A DNA stretch of 5,462 nt from a bacterium (GCA_002701605.2 NZWF02000024.1:33690-39151), one strand, 5' to 3'. Shown: positions 1-5,427, counted from the stretch's first letter. Made by a program: numbers and translations. Notes: generated by a model from the letters alone, not told the origin.

Positions 1-87
1 AAATATTTATCAATTAACTTAATTGGATTTTTGACTGGTTTTAGTGTAATTTTAATTGTGTTTATTCTACTAATCCAAGGTAAATAA
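1..87 (+). CDS. C-terminal end of a membrane protein, probably ATP synthase subunit I (AtpI-like); partial
   Basis: Frame 1 is open from the window edge to a TAA at 85-87 and encodes 28 residues. The other two plus frames hit stops within the first 21 bases. The peptide starts KYLSINLIGF, continues as one long hydrophobic stretch typical of a last transmembrane helix, and ends in a short polar tail, LIQGK. The stop lies 4 nt before the atpB start, so the gene is in the same operon. In deltaproteobacterial-type Fo clusters a small membrane protein of the AtpI family (a c-ring assembly or ion-channel factor) normally sits directly before atpB. The identity is therefore inferred from position and hydrophobicity only, because no diagnostic motif lies within this fragment. 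Confidence 0.6.
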   Translation, partial: KYLSINLIGFLTGFSVILIVFILLIQGK

Positions 88-91
88 TGTT

Positions 92-793
92 ATGAGTGCA
101 GCATTAGAACATGCTCAATGGACGGAGCTAATAGGAGTTAACCAATATGACCACATTGTTGGGTCAGGTATAGTGGTGCTTTTTTTAATCTTAGTATCCT
201 TCAAGGTTAGAGCAAAGTGCACTGGCGATTCATCTTTAGTACCAAGTTCTAAATTTTCATTGTCCAATTTATTCGAATTTTTAACCCTTGATTTTCTATT
301 AAAATTATTAACTGACATTTTTGGGACTGAAGAAAAAGCAAAAAAATATTTACCATTATTAGGTGGTTCATTTTTCTTTATATTCTTTTCAAATTTATTA
401 GGTGTATTTCCTGGTTTTTATCCAGCTACTCAAAATTTAAACTCTACTCTTGCATGTGCGACAGTTATTTTTATTACTTACAATTACATGGGATTCAAAG
501 AGCATGGAGTTGGATATTTAAAGCATTTTATGGGACCTGTTATATATTTAGCACCTTTAATGATAATTATTGAAGTTATAAGCCATCTTGTTAGACCTGC
601 TTCTCTTTCATTGAGATTATTTTGGAATATGACAGGTGACCACTTAGTTCTTCAAATTTTCTCAAATCTTACACCTTATGTTGTGCCTGCAATATTTATA
701 GGATTAGGTGTTTTTGTTTCATTTTTACAGGCATTTATTTTTACCATTTTATCTAGTATTTATATTTCATTATCAACAAGTCACGATCATTAA
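92..793 (+). CDS. atpB: ATP synthase Fo subunit a
   Basis: Stator subunit of the F-type ATP synthase membrane sector. It forms the two half-channels that carry H+ or Na+ to and from the c-ring. The 233 residues fit the family length. Hydrophobic segments lie at about 23-38, 87-107, 115-132, 150-167, 172-195 and 198-227. The signature region is APLMIIIEVISH followed by RPASLSLRLFWNM. Arg175 is the essential arginine (E. coli R210), Asn179 matches N214, Asp183 lies at the E219 position, and Gln213 in FLQAFIF matches Q252. Trp178 occupies the position that is Gly in the usual RLFGN motif, which is unusual. The ATG at 92 follows the upstream stop by 4 nt, with AAGG at 77-80 as a modest ribosome binding site. 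The segments around NLNSTLACA and KHFMGP resemble deltaproteobacterial subunit a. The identification is firm. Confidence 0.97.
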   Translation: MSAALEHAQWTELIGVNQYDHIVGSGIVVLFLILVSFKVRAKCTGDSSLVPSSKFSLSNLFEFLTLDFLLKLLTDIFGTEEKAKKYLPLLGGSFFFIFFSNLLGVFPGFYPATQNLNSTLACATVIFITYNYMGFKEHGVGYLKHFMGPVIYLAPLMIIIEVISHLVRPASLSLRLFWNMTGDHLVLQIFSNLTPYVVPAIFIGLGVFVSFLQAFIFTILSSIYISLSTSHDH

Positions 794-802
794 AGATTTT
801 TT

Positions 803-810
803 AAAGGAGG
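803..810 (+). promoter_or_regulatory. Strong Shine-Dalgarno site of atpE
   Basis: AAAGGAGG lies 6 nt before the ATG at 817 and is a near-perfect complement to the 16S rRNA 3' end. It fixes the atpE start. It is by far the strongest ribosome binding site in the window, which fits the need to make many c subunits per complex (about 8-17 per ring, against one subunit a). Confidence 0.9.
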
Positions 811-816
811 ACTACA

Positions 817-1128
817 ATGAGAAACTTTTCACTTTTTGCTTTTTCTATGCTAGCAGTAATGTTTCTTCTTTCACCGGAAGTATATGCTGCAGCAAGTGGA
901 GATGCTGTTTCTGGACTAGCTTTAGGTGCTGGATTAGGAATTGGTATAGCTGCTGCAGGAGGTGCAATTGCACAAGGTAAAACTATGGATGCTGCATTAA
1001 ATGCCATCGGTAGAAATCCTGGTGCAGCTGGACAAATTCAAACACCAATGATTATTGGTTTGGCTCTAATCGAGTCTCTTGTCATTTATGCACTTGCTAT
1101 AACATTCTTATTACAGAGTAAAATATAA
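817..1128 (+). CDS. atpE: ATP synthase Fo subunit c
   Basis: Proteolipid that oligomerises into the rotating c-ring. It is 103 aa, longer than the usual 75-90, because residues 1-25 form a signal-peptide-like leader (hydrophobic core, then a VYA-A type site). The mature part is a hairpin. Helix 1 has the glycine-rich GAGLGIG pattern and Gln53. The polar loop contains Arg66-Asn-Pro. Helix 2 carries the ion-binding Glu86 in ALIESLVIY. Aligned by eye on the loop Arg, Gln53, Glu86, Ser87 and Tyr91 coincide with the Na+ ligand and support residues Q32, E65, S66 and Y70 of Ilyobacter tartaricus, while the T67 position is Leu88. The coupling ion could therefore be Na+, but T67 loss leaves H+ possible. 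It is the last gene of the operon before a strong terminator, so the F1 genes must be elsewhere. Confidence 0.97.
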   Translation: MRNFSLFAFSMLAVMFLLSPEVYAAASGDAVSGLALGAGLGIGIAAAGGAIAQGKTMDAALNAIGRNPGAAGQIQTPMIIGLALIESLVIYALAITFLLQSKI

Positions 1129-1135
1129 AAAAAAT

Positions 1136-1166
1136 AAAAGGAAGGTCTTATGGCCTTCCTTTTTTT
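1136..1166. terminator. Bidirectional intrinsic terminator between atpE and the convergent oxidoreductase gene
   Basis: The arms AAAAGGAAGGTC (1136-1147) and GGCCTTCCTTTT (1152-1163) pair in a 12-bp stem with one T·G pair and a TTAT loop. A T run at 1161-1166 follows on the plus strand. The A-rich run at 1129-1139 gives the minus-strand transcript its own U tract, so the hairpin can stop both the atp operon and the cca/oxidoreductase operon. The stop codon of the minus-strand gene (1165-1167) lies inside the plus-strand T tract. Confidence 0.92.
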
Positions 1167-2157
1167 ATTTATATTTCTCTGTTATCAAACAGAGCTTACC
1201 AATAGATTTTCTTTCCTTAATAGCTTTAAAAGCATCTAGATAGTTTTCAAGCTTAATTTTCCTTGGATTTGCGATTTTAAGAAGACCTTTATCATAATAA
1301 TCATTTATTTTACTAATTGAATGAAGATCAAAGCTATTATTACCCCTTGCAAAAGGCCCCCAGAAAACACCAACAATTGAAATATTTTTTAATAATATAA
1401 GATTCGCAGGAATCTTAGAAATAACACCTGAGGCAAAACCCATTGGGACCAATGAACCTTCCCATTTTAAAAAACTTAAAGAATCGATGGTTTCTTGTCC
1501 ACCAATTGTATCTATAATATAATCGACTTTTTGAACATTATTCTCTTTTAAAATTTGCTTCAAAGACTTATCTGGCTCTCTTAGAATTAAATCTGTAGCC
1601 CCGTACTTCTCGCATTCATTTAACTTATCTTGAGATGATGCTACTGCTATAATTTCTGCATTTTTAATCTTTAATAGTTCAATACATGCTAGCCCAATTC
1701 CACCTGATGCTCCCAAAATCATAACTCTGCAGTTCTCTTCGCAAGCCAATCTATCCTCAATTGTATAAATTGAAGTACCATAGTTTATGATAGTTGTTGA
1801 GCCTATTGAATGAGGAATCTTTGTAGACTTCTTAATAACATATTTAATATCTACTGTTACATATTCAGAAAAACCACCCCACTTAGTAAGAGCGATAACT
1901 TCATCTCCAATATCTAAAGAATTAATGTTTTTACCCTTACCTATGATAATCCCAGAAACCTCTAAACCAGCCACGAATGGTAAATCTGGCTTATCTTGAT
2001 AATTACCTTCATATGCTAAAACATCAGCAAAACTAACACCAATACTAAAAACTTCTATTAGAACCTCATTATTTTTAGGTGAGGGAATCTCTGATTCTTT
2101 AAGTTGAATATCATTTATTGAGCCAAAATTCTCTTGGACTAACCTTAAATTTCTCAT
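1165..2157 (-). CDS. NADPH:quinone oxidoreductase family protein (zinc-free medium-chain dehydrogenase/reductase)
   Basis: A 330-aa soluble oxidoreductase of the MDR superfamily, quinone-reductase branch, expected to reduce quinones or other enone/carbonyl compounds with NADPH. The N-terminal GroES-like domain (about 1-125) includes PFVAGLEVSGIIIGKG and DIGDEVIAL and lacks the zinc-ligand Cys/His pattern of alcohol dehydrogenases. The Rossmann domain has the nucleotide-binding turn GASGGIG at 149-155. It is followed by AVASSQDKL (171-179), where Ser174, Ser175 and Lys178 suit the NADPH 2'-phosphate, and by DYIIDTIGG. The late segment MGFASG...IPANLILLKN and VFWGPFARG is characteristic of QOR1-like enzymes. 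The ATG overlaps the cca stop codon in ATGA, so translation is probably coupled. The physiological substrate cannot be read from sequence. Confidence 0.9.
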   Translation of the reverse strand: MRNLRLVQENFGSINDIQLKESEIPSPKNNEVLIEVFSIGVSFADVLAYEGNYQDKPDLPFVAGLEVSGIIIGKGKNINSLDIGDEVIALTKWGGFSEYVTVDIKYVIKKSTKIPHSIGSTTIINYGTSIYTIEDRLACEENCRVMILGASGGIGLACIELLKIKNAEIIAVASSQDKLNECEKYGATDLILREPDKSLKQILKENNVQKVDYIIDTIGGQETIDSLSFLKWEGSLVPMGFASGVISKIPANLILLKNISIVGVFWGPFARGNNSFDLHSISKINDYYDKGLLKIANPRKIKLENYLDAFKAIKERKSIGKLCLITEKYK

Positions 2158-3503
2158 TCTATTTTTAACATCTTCCTTACTAATATCATACCTTGCTCTT
2201 TATCTTTTATATTCCCTTCTAATTGTTCGTCGAATACTTTTGAGAGAATCTCTTTAAAGCTAGGTCCAGGCTTTAAACCAAGTGATAATAAGTCATCTCC
2301 ACTAATTAAAGGTTTAGGTAGCTTTGGCTCACTCTGAATTTCAATCATTTTACTTTCAGTAAATTCTAATAATGATAAATCACCATGACTAGCTAGACAG
2401 TCGGCTTTATGTAACCTTAAGTGCTCATTGAACGAGTCCATTGAAACAAATTTTTTAAAAGTGCTAAGCTTCATATCTTTTATGTTTCCAAATTTCATAT
2501 GCTCTTTTACTAAAGAACATATAAGCTCTGTTTGCTTTTTTGAAAATTTTAGTCTCTTACAGATTCTCTGAGCCTTAATAGCCCCAACATATTCATGCCT
2601 ATTAAATCTTATTCTGTCTGTAAGTGTATAGGTGTCTGGTTTACCTATATCATGAAATAATGTTCCATAGATCAATTCTATACCTTTCTCTTTATCATCA
2701 CTTAACATATCAAGTGCCAAGCATGTATGAACAAAAACATCTCCCTCGGGATGGAAATCTGGCGGTTGCTGTATGCCTTTCATTTCTGTCAACTCAGGAA
2801 GAATCTCGTCTAGAATACCAAAAGAATCAAGTAGTTTAAGGCCTTGGCCAGGTCTGTTTCCTGATAGTATTGATGTAATCTCATCTCTAATTCTCTCAAT
2901 ACTAATTTTCTTAATATTTTTTACTTCGAGTCTCATTACAGACTCAGTATCCTTATCTATTGAAAGTGACAAATGATTCACAAATCGTATTCCTCTTAAT
3001 ATTCTTAAATAGTCTTCAGAAAGACGCTCTCTTGGATCTCCAATTGTCCTTAAAACTTTACCCTCAATATCTTTTAACCCATCACAATTATCAATGACAG
3101 ACTCAGTGATTGGGTCATACAGTAAACCATTAATAGTAAAATCTCTTCTTTTAATATCATGAATTACATCGGATGTATATGATACTGTATCAGGCCTCCT
3201 TTTATCAGAATAATTTGATTCTTCTCTAAAAGTTGCAACTTCGATAAACATATTGCCTTCGACAATCAAAGTTACACCAAACTTTTGTCCAACCAATTTT
3301 GTTACTGGAAAAAGATTTTTGATTTCATCCGGTGTTGCAGAAGTATTTATATCAAATTCTTTTGGTACTAAGCCAAGTAACAAATCTCTAACAGCTCCCC
3401 CTACAAAAAAAGCATCATGAGATTTTTTTCTCAGTATTTTAATAACTTTGATGGCAAAAATATATTTCTGGGAATTTTTTACTTTATTTGGAATTTTTAT
3501 CAT
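2154..3503 (-). CDS. cca: CCA-adding tRNA nucleotidyltransferase / poly(A) polymerase family, with HD domain
   Basis: Class II nucleotidyltransferase expected to build or repair the tRNA 3' CCA end. A poly(A) polymerase or a CC- or A-only enzyme is not excluded. Residues are numbered from a TTG at 3548, a 464-aa version. The head motif is FFVGGAVRD (47-55), then EFD (64-66) where DxD is usual, RRDFTINGL (134-142), and the nucleotide-selecting ERLSEDYLRILR (174-185). A C-terminal HD phosphohydrolase-like domain has His274 in VHTCLALD, His299-Asp300 in FHDIGKP, His318 in RHEYVGA, and Asp383. I prefer the ATG at 3503 (residue 16, 449 aa). The extra 15 residues do not look conserved, TTG is a weak start, and the -10-like boxes lie downstream of that TTG. 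Neither start has a ribosome binding site. It is the first gene of a two-gene operon. Confidence 0.9.
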   Translation of the reverse strand: MIKIPNKVKNSQKYIFAIKVIKILRKKSHDAFFVGGAVRDLLLGLVPKEFDINTSATPDEIKNLFPVTKLVGQKFGVTLIVEGNMFIEVATFREESNYSDKRRPDTVSYTSDVIHDIKRRDFTINGLLYDPITESVIDNCDGLKDIEGKVLRTIGDPRERLSEDYLRILRGIRFVNHLSLSIDKDTESVMRLEVKNIKKISIERIRDEITSILSGNRPGQGLKLLDSFGILDEILPELTEMKGIQQPPDFHPEGDVFVHTCLALDMLSDDKEKGIELIYGTLFHDIGKPDTYTLTDRIRFNRHEYVGAIKAQRICKRLKFSKKQTELICSLVKEHMKFGNIKDMKLSTFKKFVSMDSFNEHLRLHKADCLASHGDLSLLEFTESKMIEIQSEPKLPKPLISGDDLLSLGLKPGPSFKEILSKVFDEQLEGNIKDKEQGMILVRKMLKIE

Positions 3504-3512
3504 GAGACATAA

Positions 3513-3540
3513 TTGTTTATAAATAACATTAATGTATAGT
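3513..3540 (+). promoter_or_regulatory. Predicted sigma-70-type promoter for the 3569 gene
   Basis: TTGTTT (3513-3518) and TATAGT (3535-3540) are separated by 16 nt, giving a predicted start near 3547 and a leader of about 22 nt. The spacer contains the perfect 10-bp palindrome ACATTAATGT at 3526-3535. The elements overlap the divergent cca promoter region. No ribosome binding site follows. Confidence 0.5.
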
Positions 3541-3543
3541 ATA
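3516..3543 (-). promoter_or_regulatory. Probable promoter region of the cca operon
   Basis: On the minus strand, three -10-like hexamers precede the cca ATG at 3503: TATACT (3543-3538), TATACA (3538-3533) and TATAAA (3521-3516). None has a convincing TTGACA-like -35 at 16-18 nt, so the exact element is undecided. The last would place the transcript start only about 6 nt before the ATG. All lie downstream of the alternative TTG at 3548, which argues against that start. Confidence 0.4.
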
Positions 3544-3568
3544 GACAAAAATCAATTTTATTAAATCT

Positions 3569-4435
3569 ATGCAAAATTTAAATTTATTACAAGATGCTCT
3601 CAAGAATAATGGCCAAGCACTTGCATATCAATTTTTAGATGGAATGAACTGGAAGCAACATACTTATTCTGATATAAAACATTCTTTAGATAATACAATT
3701 GCATATTTGCTTACAAATGGATTTGAAAATAAAAAAGTGTTAAGCTGTGCTTCAACAACATTGGAAAATTTCTTAACTCTTAATTGTCTAGAGGCTCTAA
3801 ATTGCTCGATAAATTATGATTCAGACACTAATAATTTAAATAAAAATTTTGATATATTAGTTATGGATGAAATAGATGAGTCAAATAAAATCAATACTAA
3901 TGAATATTTCTCAGTAATTTCACTAAACAGTCCAATTAAGAAAGAAATAGAAAATAAAAATTTAATAACATTTAAAACAATCAATAAGTTTGGAATGATG
4001 TCAAAGAAAAAAATAGATGAATCAAAGATTAGCGAATTAATGGGAACAGATCTTAATAACATTTCAAATTCTGACAAAATAAAACTCGAAAAAATTATTT
4101 CAGAAATATCAGAGACTGAATTTGTTAATATTTTTTATCAAAATAGTGTGAAATTTGGTAATTCTATTTGCTCTGGATTATTAAAAGGCAAAAAAAAATT
4201 TATCAATTTTAAAAATTGGATGGAATTTATTACCAACATAAATGAGACAATACCAACATATTTATTTATTGATAGGGATAATCTTGAAAAAACTTATGAT
4301 TTTTGTATTCAGAAAAAAATTAATTTAAAGTTTTTTCTAGGTGGAAAAGTAAAGAAAATAATTTGCCATAACTTGGTTGATTTAAATCTTAATGAAGACT
4401 TAAATGCAATCGGTATAGAATTAGTTAATATTTAA
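3569..4435 (+). CDS. Degenerate acyl-CoA synthetase-like (AMP-binding N-terminal) protein lacking the ATP-binding motifs
   Basis: A soluble 288-aa protein, very rich in Asn, Lys and Ile. Residues 15-82 follow the start of long-chain acyl-CoA synthetases: substrate-side ALAYQFLDGMNWKQHTYSDI, then a helix like AxxLLxxGF, KKVLSCASTTLENF, and an ALNCSINYD strand. Residues 185-288 resemble the region after the P-loop: a FYQNSVKFGNSI stretch like LPLSHVFER, then IPTYLFIDRDNLEKTYD like the KPTxxxxVPRxxEK segment, then FFLGGKVKKIIC like LGGRLRxIISGG. The Ser/Thr/Gly/Lys P-loop (SGTTGxPKG) is absent. The protein ends where the GYGLTE motif and C-terminal domain should begin, so it should not activate fatty acids. 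The assignment is by pattern recognition only. The frame is intact, with no ribosome binding site. It ends 6 bp from the convergent thyX stop. It could be a decaying pseudogene or a repurposed fragment, and it could also be unrelated. Confidence 0.6.
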   Translation: MQNLNLLQDALKNNGQALAYQFLDGMNWKQHTYSDIKHSLDNTIAYLLTNGFENKKVLSCASTTLENFLTLNCLEALNCSINYDSDTNNLNKNFDILVMDEIDESNKINTNEYFSVISLNSPIKKEIENKNLITFKTINKFGMMSKKKIDESKISELMGTDLNNISNSDKIKLEKIISEISETEFVNIFYQNSVKFGNSICSGLLKGKKKFINFKNWMEFITNINETIPTYLFIDRDNLEKTYDFCIQKKINLKFFLGGKVKKIICHNLVDLNLNEDLNAIGIELVNI

Positions 4436-4441
4436 AATTAT

Positions 4442-5107
4442 TCAATCAATGAATGTGTCCATCATTGGGAAAATTTCGCTAATAATATTAGCAATCGCTA
4501 CAGCTATATCCATATGTTCTTTTTGAGTTCCGTTAGCACTTCGTAGCTCAATATAATGGACCCAACTTCTAAGGGTCCCATTCATGTACATTCTACTTAC
4601 AGTATTACCCTCAGGTAAAACTGCTCTAGCCTGCTCTTTTGCTATACCATTCTCTATTGCCCACTTATAGGTCCTAAGTGATAAATCGATTAACTCTGAC
4701 TGCTTTCTTTCCCAATCTTTCTTTAATTGTGTGTTATCTGTCTCAACAGAATTTTGCCTATTCTTTTCATCTTGAAGTCTTGCATCTCTGGTAACAAATG
4801 ACAAATCTTTAGTGGGATCTGCATACCTTTGGCTAAACTCTTGAAAACTAAAAGATCTATGTCTTAAAATTTGACGAGCTATATCTCTAGTAGTTTCAAT
4901 TTCAATACAAGCTGTGACCATCTCTAATGGCGACCAATGTTTATTACTAATTAAATATTTTATTAACTTCTCTGAAGTTTCTTTGTTATTTTGGTTTGAA
5001 GGATTTGAAACCCTAGCACAAAATGCGACTAATTCTTGAACATTTGATATTCCATCATCCAGGAATTCTTTTGTAGGAGTTGAATAACTAACTAATCTAA
5101 CTTTCAT
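4442..5107 (-). CDS. thyX: FAD-dependent thymidylate synthase ThyX
   Basis: Flavin-dependent thymidylate synthase that converts dUMP to dTMP using methylene-tetrahydrofolate, with FAD and NADPH as reductant. It works as a tetramer in the cytosol. It is 221 aa, a normal length. The hallmark RHRX7S motif is complete: Arg82-His83-Arg84, then Ser92, within RHRSFSFQEFSQRY. Other family blocks are KHWSPLEM (56-63), ETTRDIARQILR (71-82), EQARAVLPEG (158-167) and the C-terminal dUMP-site region SWVHYIELRSANGTQKEH with Arg189, Gln195 and Glu197. This is the subtype with WSPLEM and GTQKEH seen in many proteobacteria. The ATG at 5107 lies 17 bp from the divergent DUF971 start. There is no ribosome binding site, and a TACAAT box is close upstream. 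Its presence suggests that a ThyA enzyme may be missing from this genome. Confidence 0.97.
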   Translation of the reverse strand: MKVRLVSYSTPTKEFLDDGISNVQELVAFCARVSNPSNQNNKETSEKLIKYLISNKHWSPLEMVTACIEIETTRDIARQILRHRSFSFQEFSQRYADPTKDLSFVTRDARLQDEKNRQNSVETDNTQLKKDWERKQSELIDLSLRTYKWAIENGIAKEQARAVLPEGNTVSRMYMNGTLRSWVHYIELRSANGTQKEHMDIAVAIANIISEIFPMMDTFID

Positions 5108-5112
5108 TTGTG

Positions 5113-5118
5113 TATAAT
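5113..5118 (+). promoter_or_regulatory. -10 element of the DUF971 gene (leaderless)
   Basis: A perfect TATAAT is followed by 6 nt and then the ATG at 5125. The expected transcription start therefore falls on the start codon itself. No -35 match is visible at 16-18 nt upstream. This element also decides the start codon: the in-frame GTG at 5110 would lie upstream of the -10 box. Confidence 0.6.
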
Positions 5119-5122
5119 TGTA
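5117..5122 (-). promoter_or_regulatory. -10 element of thyX (near-leaderless)
   Basis: TACAAT on the minus strand matches TATAAT at 5 of 6 positions and ends 9 nt before the thyX ATG. This predicts transcription start within about 3 nt of the start codon. The -35 position (TTCTCT at 5145-5140, 17-nt spacing) is weak. It overlaps the opposite-strand TATAAT by two bases. Confidence 0.5.
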
Positions 5123-5124
5123 TC

Positions 5125-5427
5125 ATGAGCATTTCAGTTAGAGAATTTGAATTATTAAATGATAACCTTTTTTCAATTACATGGAATGATAACCATCAAA
5201 GTTATTTGCTGCTTAGGGATATAAGGAATGCATGCCCATGTGCAACATGTAAAGCAGCTTTGAAGGGTTTTAAGAAGAAAATTGAAGTAAAAAATCCAGA
5301 ATGCTTTGAGCTAATTTCAGTTGAAATAATGGGATCTTATGCATTAAAATTTAAATGGGGAGACGGCCATGATACTGGTATTTACTCTTTTGAATCTCTT
5401 CTTGCTCTTGAGTGTAAAAAAGATTAA
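5125..5427 (+). CDS. DUF971 / gamma-butyrobetaine hydroxylase-like N-terminal domain protein
   Basis: A 100-aa single-domain protein of the DUF971 (GBBH-like_N) family. The domain binds zinc at the N-terminus of eukaryotic gamma-butyrobetaine hydroxylase. In bacteria it occurs alone or beside Fe-S assembly and redox genes, and its role is not settled. Numbered from the ATG at 5125: the early strand FSITWNDNH (16-24), then RDIRNACPCATCK with Cys37, Cys39 and Cys42, then IMGSYALKFKWGDGHDTGIYSFESL with His82. The C3H set matches the zinc ligands of the human enzyme's N-domain (from memory, C38, C40, C43 and H82). It lacks the dioxygenase domain, so it is not a hydroxylase. A GTG start at 5110 would add five residues (MYNCI) of no family resemblance. 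The ATG fits the TATAAT position better. Confidence 0.92.
   Translation: MSISVREFELLNDNLFSITWNDNHQSYLLLRDIRNACPCATCKAALKGFKKKIEVKNPECFELISVEIMGSYALKFKWGDGHDTGIYSFESLLALECKKD

Noticed and set aside
115..318. Minus-strand frame antisense to the start of atpB
   Set aside because: It overlaps the well-supported atpB fully and has no recognisable features.
708..980. Open plus frame spanning the atpB end and the atpE start
   Set aside because: It is out of frame with both well-identified genes. Its product is rich in Cys, Ser and Trp with no family resemblance, so it is a shadow frame.
801..1007. Minus-strand open frame antisense to atpE
   Set aside because: The Ala/Pro-rich translation is the expected reverse reading of the Gly/Ala-rich subunit c codons. 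It has no ribosome binding site or family match.
2624..2976. Two overlapping plus-strand frames inside cca
   Set aside because: Both lie antisense to conserved HD-domain and linker parts of cca and show no independent coding signal.
3814..4077. Minus-strand 87-codon frame antisense to the 3569 gene
   Set aside because: The hydrophobic Leu/Ile/Phe-rich product is what reverse-complemented Asn/Lys/Glu-rich AT codons give. There is no start signal, and the plus frame is longer and has family-like blocks.
4436..4444. Possible terminator between the convergent 3569 gene and thyX
   Set aside because: Only 6 bp separate the stop codons, and no stem with a T tract is visible around them.
5110..5124. 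GTG at 5110 as the DUF971 start
   Set aside because: It adds MYNCI, which is not family-like, it lacks a ribosome binding site, and it lies upstream of a perfect TATAAT that would drive the gene.
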